Positions 62,882-64,000 of a stretch of 64,000 nucleotides of DNA are shown here, piece by piece. Origin of the DNA: GCA-2401155 sp045047085 (GTDB taxonomy: Bacteria > Pseudomonadota > Alphaproteobacteria > Rhizobiales > Rhizobiaceae). The notes under the pieces are model-generated. The model did not search any database, was not told the origin of the DNA, and saw only the letters and a list, made by a program, of their open reading frames with translations. The stretch covers positions 45,790 through 109,789 of the forward strand of contig JASFYT010000072.1 in the NCBI GenBank assembly GCA_045047085.1. Direction: 5' to 3'. How positions within the stretch are numbered: position 1 is the stretch's first letter; each line of letters opens with the position of its first letter. Made by a program: the position numbers and the translations under genes.

Positions 62882-64000
62882 CTAAACCCCGCTCGCCGGA
62901 ATGCCGGTGCGCTGAACTTTGCGTGGGGCGGTGACTTCTTTCCATTTGGAAAGGGCTGTGTTGACGGCTTGGAACGGTTCGCGTTTTACGAAATCTCCGT
63001 GGCCTTCTTGCGTTTTAATTTCGCTTTCTTCAATGGCCACAAACCCTTTGGTCATAGTGAAGCGTGGCAGGCCTTTTACCTTTTTGCCCTCAAATACATT
63101 GTAGTCGATAGCCGATTGCTGGTTGTCGGCGGAGATTGTTTTTTCGCGCGTCGGATCCCACACCACGATATCGGCGTCTGAACCTTCGAGGATGGCACCC
63201 TTGCGTGGATAGATATTCAGGATTTTCGCGATGTTGGTGGAAGTCACGGCCACGAATTCATTCATGGTCAAGCGACCGGTAGCAACGCCGTATGTCCACA
63301 ACATCGGCATGCGATCTTCAAGGCCGCCCGTGCCGTTTGGTATCAAGGTAAAATCACCGACGCCGTTACGTTTTTGTTCGGTGGTAAAAGCGCAGTGATC
63401 GGTGGCAACCACTTGCAACGAGCCCGCCTGCAAGCCTGCCCAGAGCGAATCCTGATGCTGTTTATTGCGGAATGGCGGCGACATCACACGGCGTGCAGCA
63501 TGGTCCCAATCGGGATTTGCGTATTCGCTTTCATCTAATGTGAGATGCTGAATTAGCGGCTCGCCGTAAACGCGTTTGCCGTTTTGACGGGCACGGCGAA
63601 TGGCTTCGTGGGATTGTTCACATGAAGTGTGCACCACATAAAGCGGCACGCCTGCCATATCGGCAATCATGATGGCGCGGTTTGTGGCTTCACCCTCAAC
63701 CTGCGGCGGACGCGAATAGGCGTGGGCCTCGGGACCGTTATTGCCCTCGGCCAAAAGCTTGGCCTGTAATTGCGCAACCACATCGCCGTTTTCTGCATGA
63801 ACCATCGGCAAAGCGCCGAGTTCAGCGCAGCGCTGGAAGGATGAATACATCTCGTCATCATCCACCATTAACGCACCTTTATAGGCCATGAAGTGCTTGA
63901 AAGTATTGATACCTTTATCTTTGACTATTGTTTCCATCTCGTCAAAAACCTGTTCGCCCCACCATGTGATCGCCATATGAAACGAATAATCACAATTGGC
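62882..64000 (-). CDS. hydA: Dihydropyrimidinase, C-terminal part (runs off the window)
   Basis: 372 residues of a cyclic amidohydrolase that opens dihydrouracil or hydantoins; the N-terminal ~110 residues lie beyond position 64000. The frame is open to the edge (reading ANCDYSFH before MAITWW). The carbamylated metal-bridging Lys lies in FMAYKGALM, and metal-binding residues in VHAENGD, VVHTSCE and TDHCAF. LIPNGTGGLEDRMPMLW fits dihydropyrimidinase more than allantoinase. It is in the same operon as the VOC gene and the NMT1-type transporter, the arrangement of a reductive pyrimidine-degradation locus. Confidence 0.93.
   Translation of the reverse strand, partial: ANCDYSFHMAITWWGEQVFDEMETIVKDKGINTFKHFMAYKGALMVDDDEMYSSFQRCAELGALPMVHAENGDVVAQLQAKLLAEGNNGPEAHAYSRPPQVEGEATNRAIMIADMAGVPLYVVHTSCEQSHEAIRRARQNGKRVYGEPLIQHLTLDESEYANPDWDHAARRVMSPPFRNKQHQDSLWAGLQAGSLQVVATDHCAFTTEQKRNGVGDFTLIPNGTGGLEDRMPMLWTYGVATGRLTMNEFVAVTSTNIAKILNIYPRKGAILEGSDADIVVWDPTREKTISADNQQSAIDYNVFEGKKVKGLPRFTMTKGFVAIEESEIKTQEGHGDFVKREPFQAVNTALSKWKEVTAPRKVQRTGIPASGV

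Overview
The window looks like a chromosomal segment of an alphaproteobacterium, most likely of the order Hyphomicrobiales (Rhizobiales) and possibly marine. The signs are a moderate GC content, a MaeB-type malic enzyme fused to a phosphotransacetylase-like domain, an ScfR/RamB-type regulator divergent from isocitrate lyase, PhnCDEE and 2-aminoethylphosphonate-type transporters, several Liv-type ABC systems, and two copies of a palindromic intergenic repeat of the kind common in that order. No rRNA, tRNA, CRISPR array, integrase or transposase was seen. The content is almost entirely catabolism and transport.

Layout. 1-4.5 kb: DMT exporter, D-amino-acid dehydrogenase-like flavoprotein, isocitrate lyase and a small unknown protein. 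4.6-6.0 kb: divergent ScfR/RamB-like regulator. 6.4-11.1 kb: orphan secreted protein, PatB/MalY C-S lyase, RhlE-type RNA helicase and a frameshifted choline-kinase-like phosphotransferase. 11.5-21.0 kb: a phosphorus-acquisition region with phnD-phnC-phnE-phnE, a frameshifted HAD phosphatase, an EamA transporter and, behind a good Pho-box match, a 2-aminoethylphosphonate-type ABC transporter. 21.0-26.4 kb: malic enzyme and, divergently, pyruvate phosphate dikinase. 27.5-32.3 kb: an atypical succinate dehydrogenase/fumarate reductase-like operon (FeS, two anchors, flavoprotein) followed by a two-part class I fumarase. 32.4-43.3 kb: a complete Liv transporter, then HAD phosphatase, glutamine amidotransferase, crotonase-fold protein, acyl-CoA synthetase, CoA-binding protein and O-acetylhomoserine sulfhydrylase. 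43.4-52.3 kb (minus strand): acyl-CoA synthetase, second Liv transporter, membrane protein and PaaK-like ligase. 52.5-64 kb: xanthine dehydrogenase XdhABC, a divergent ferredoxin-reductase-like flavoprotein, an NMT1/ThiY-type ABC transporter, a VOC protein and the C-terminal part of dihydropyrimidinase (cut by the window end).

How it fits together. Isocitrate lyase, malic enzyme and pyruvate phosphate dikinase form the acetate/C4 gluconeogenic node. The SDH-like complex plus class I fumarase would carry out a succinate-to-malate type sequence on succinate or a substituted relative, beside a Liv importer. The Liv plus ligase clusters import and CoA-activate carboxylic acids. The right end is nucleobase salvage/catabolism. 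Phosphorus scavenging is Pho-linked.

Most interesting signals: the SDH-like/fumarase/Liv block, whose flavoprotein has Cys where covalent-FAD enzymes have His; tandem GTAAAG repeats beside the ScfR-like gene; hairpins placed just after solute-binding-protein genes; and several disrupted reading frames that could all be explained by one lost base in a short homopolymer, which suggests assembly errors.
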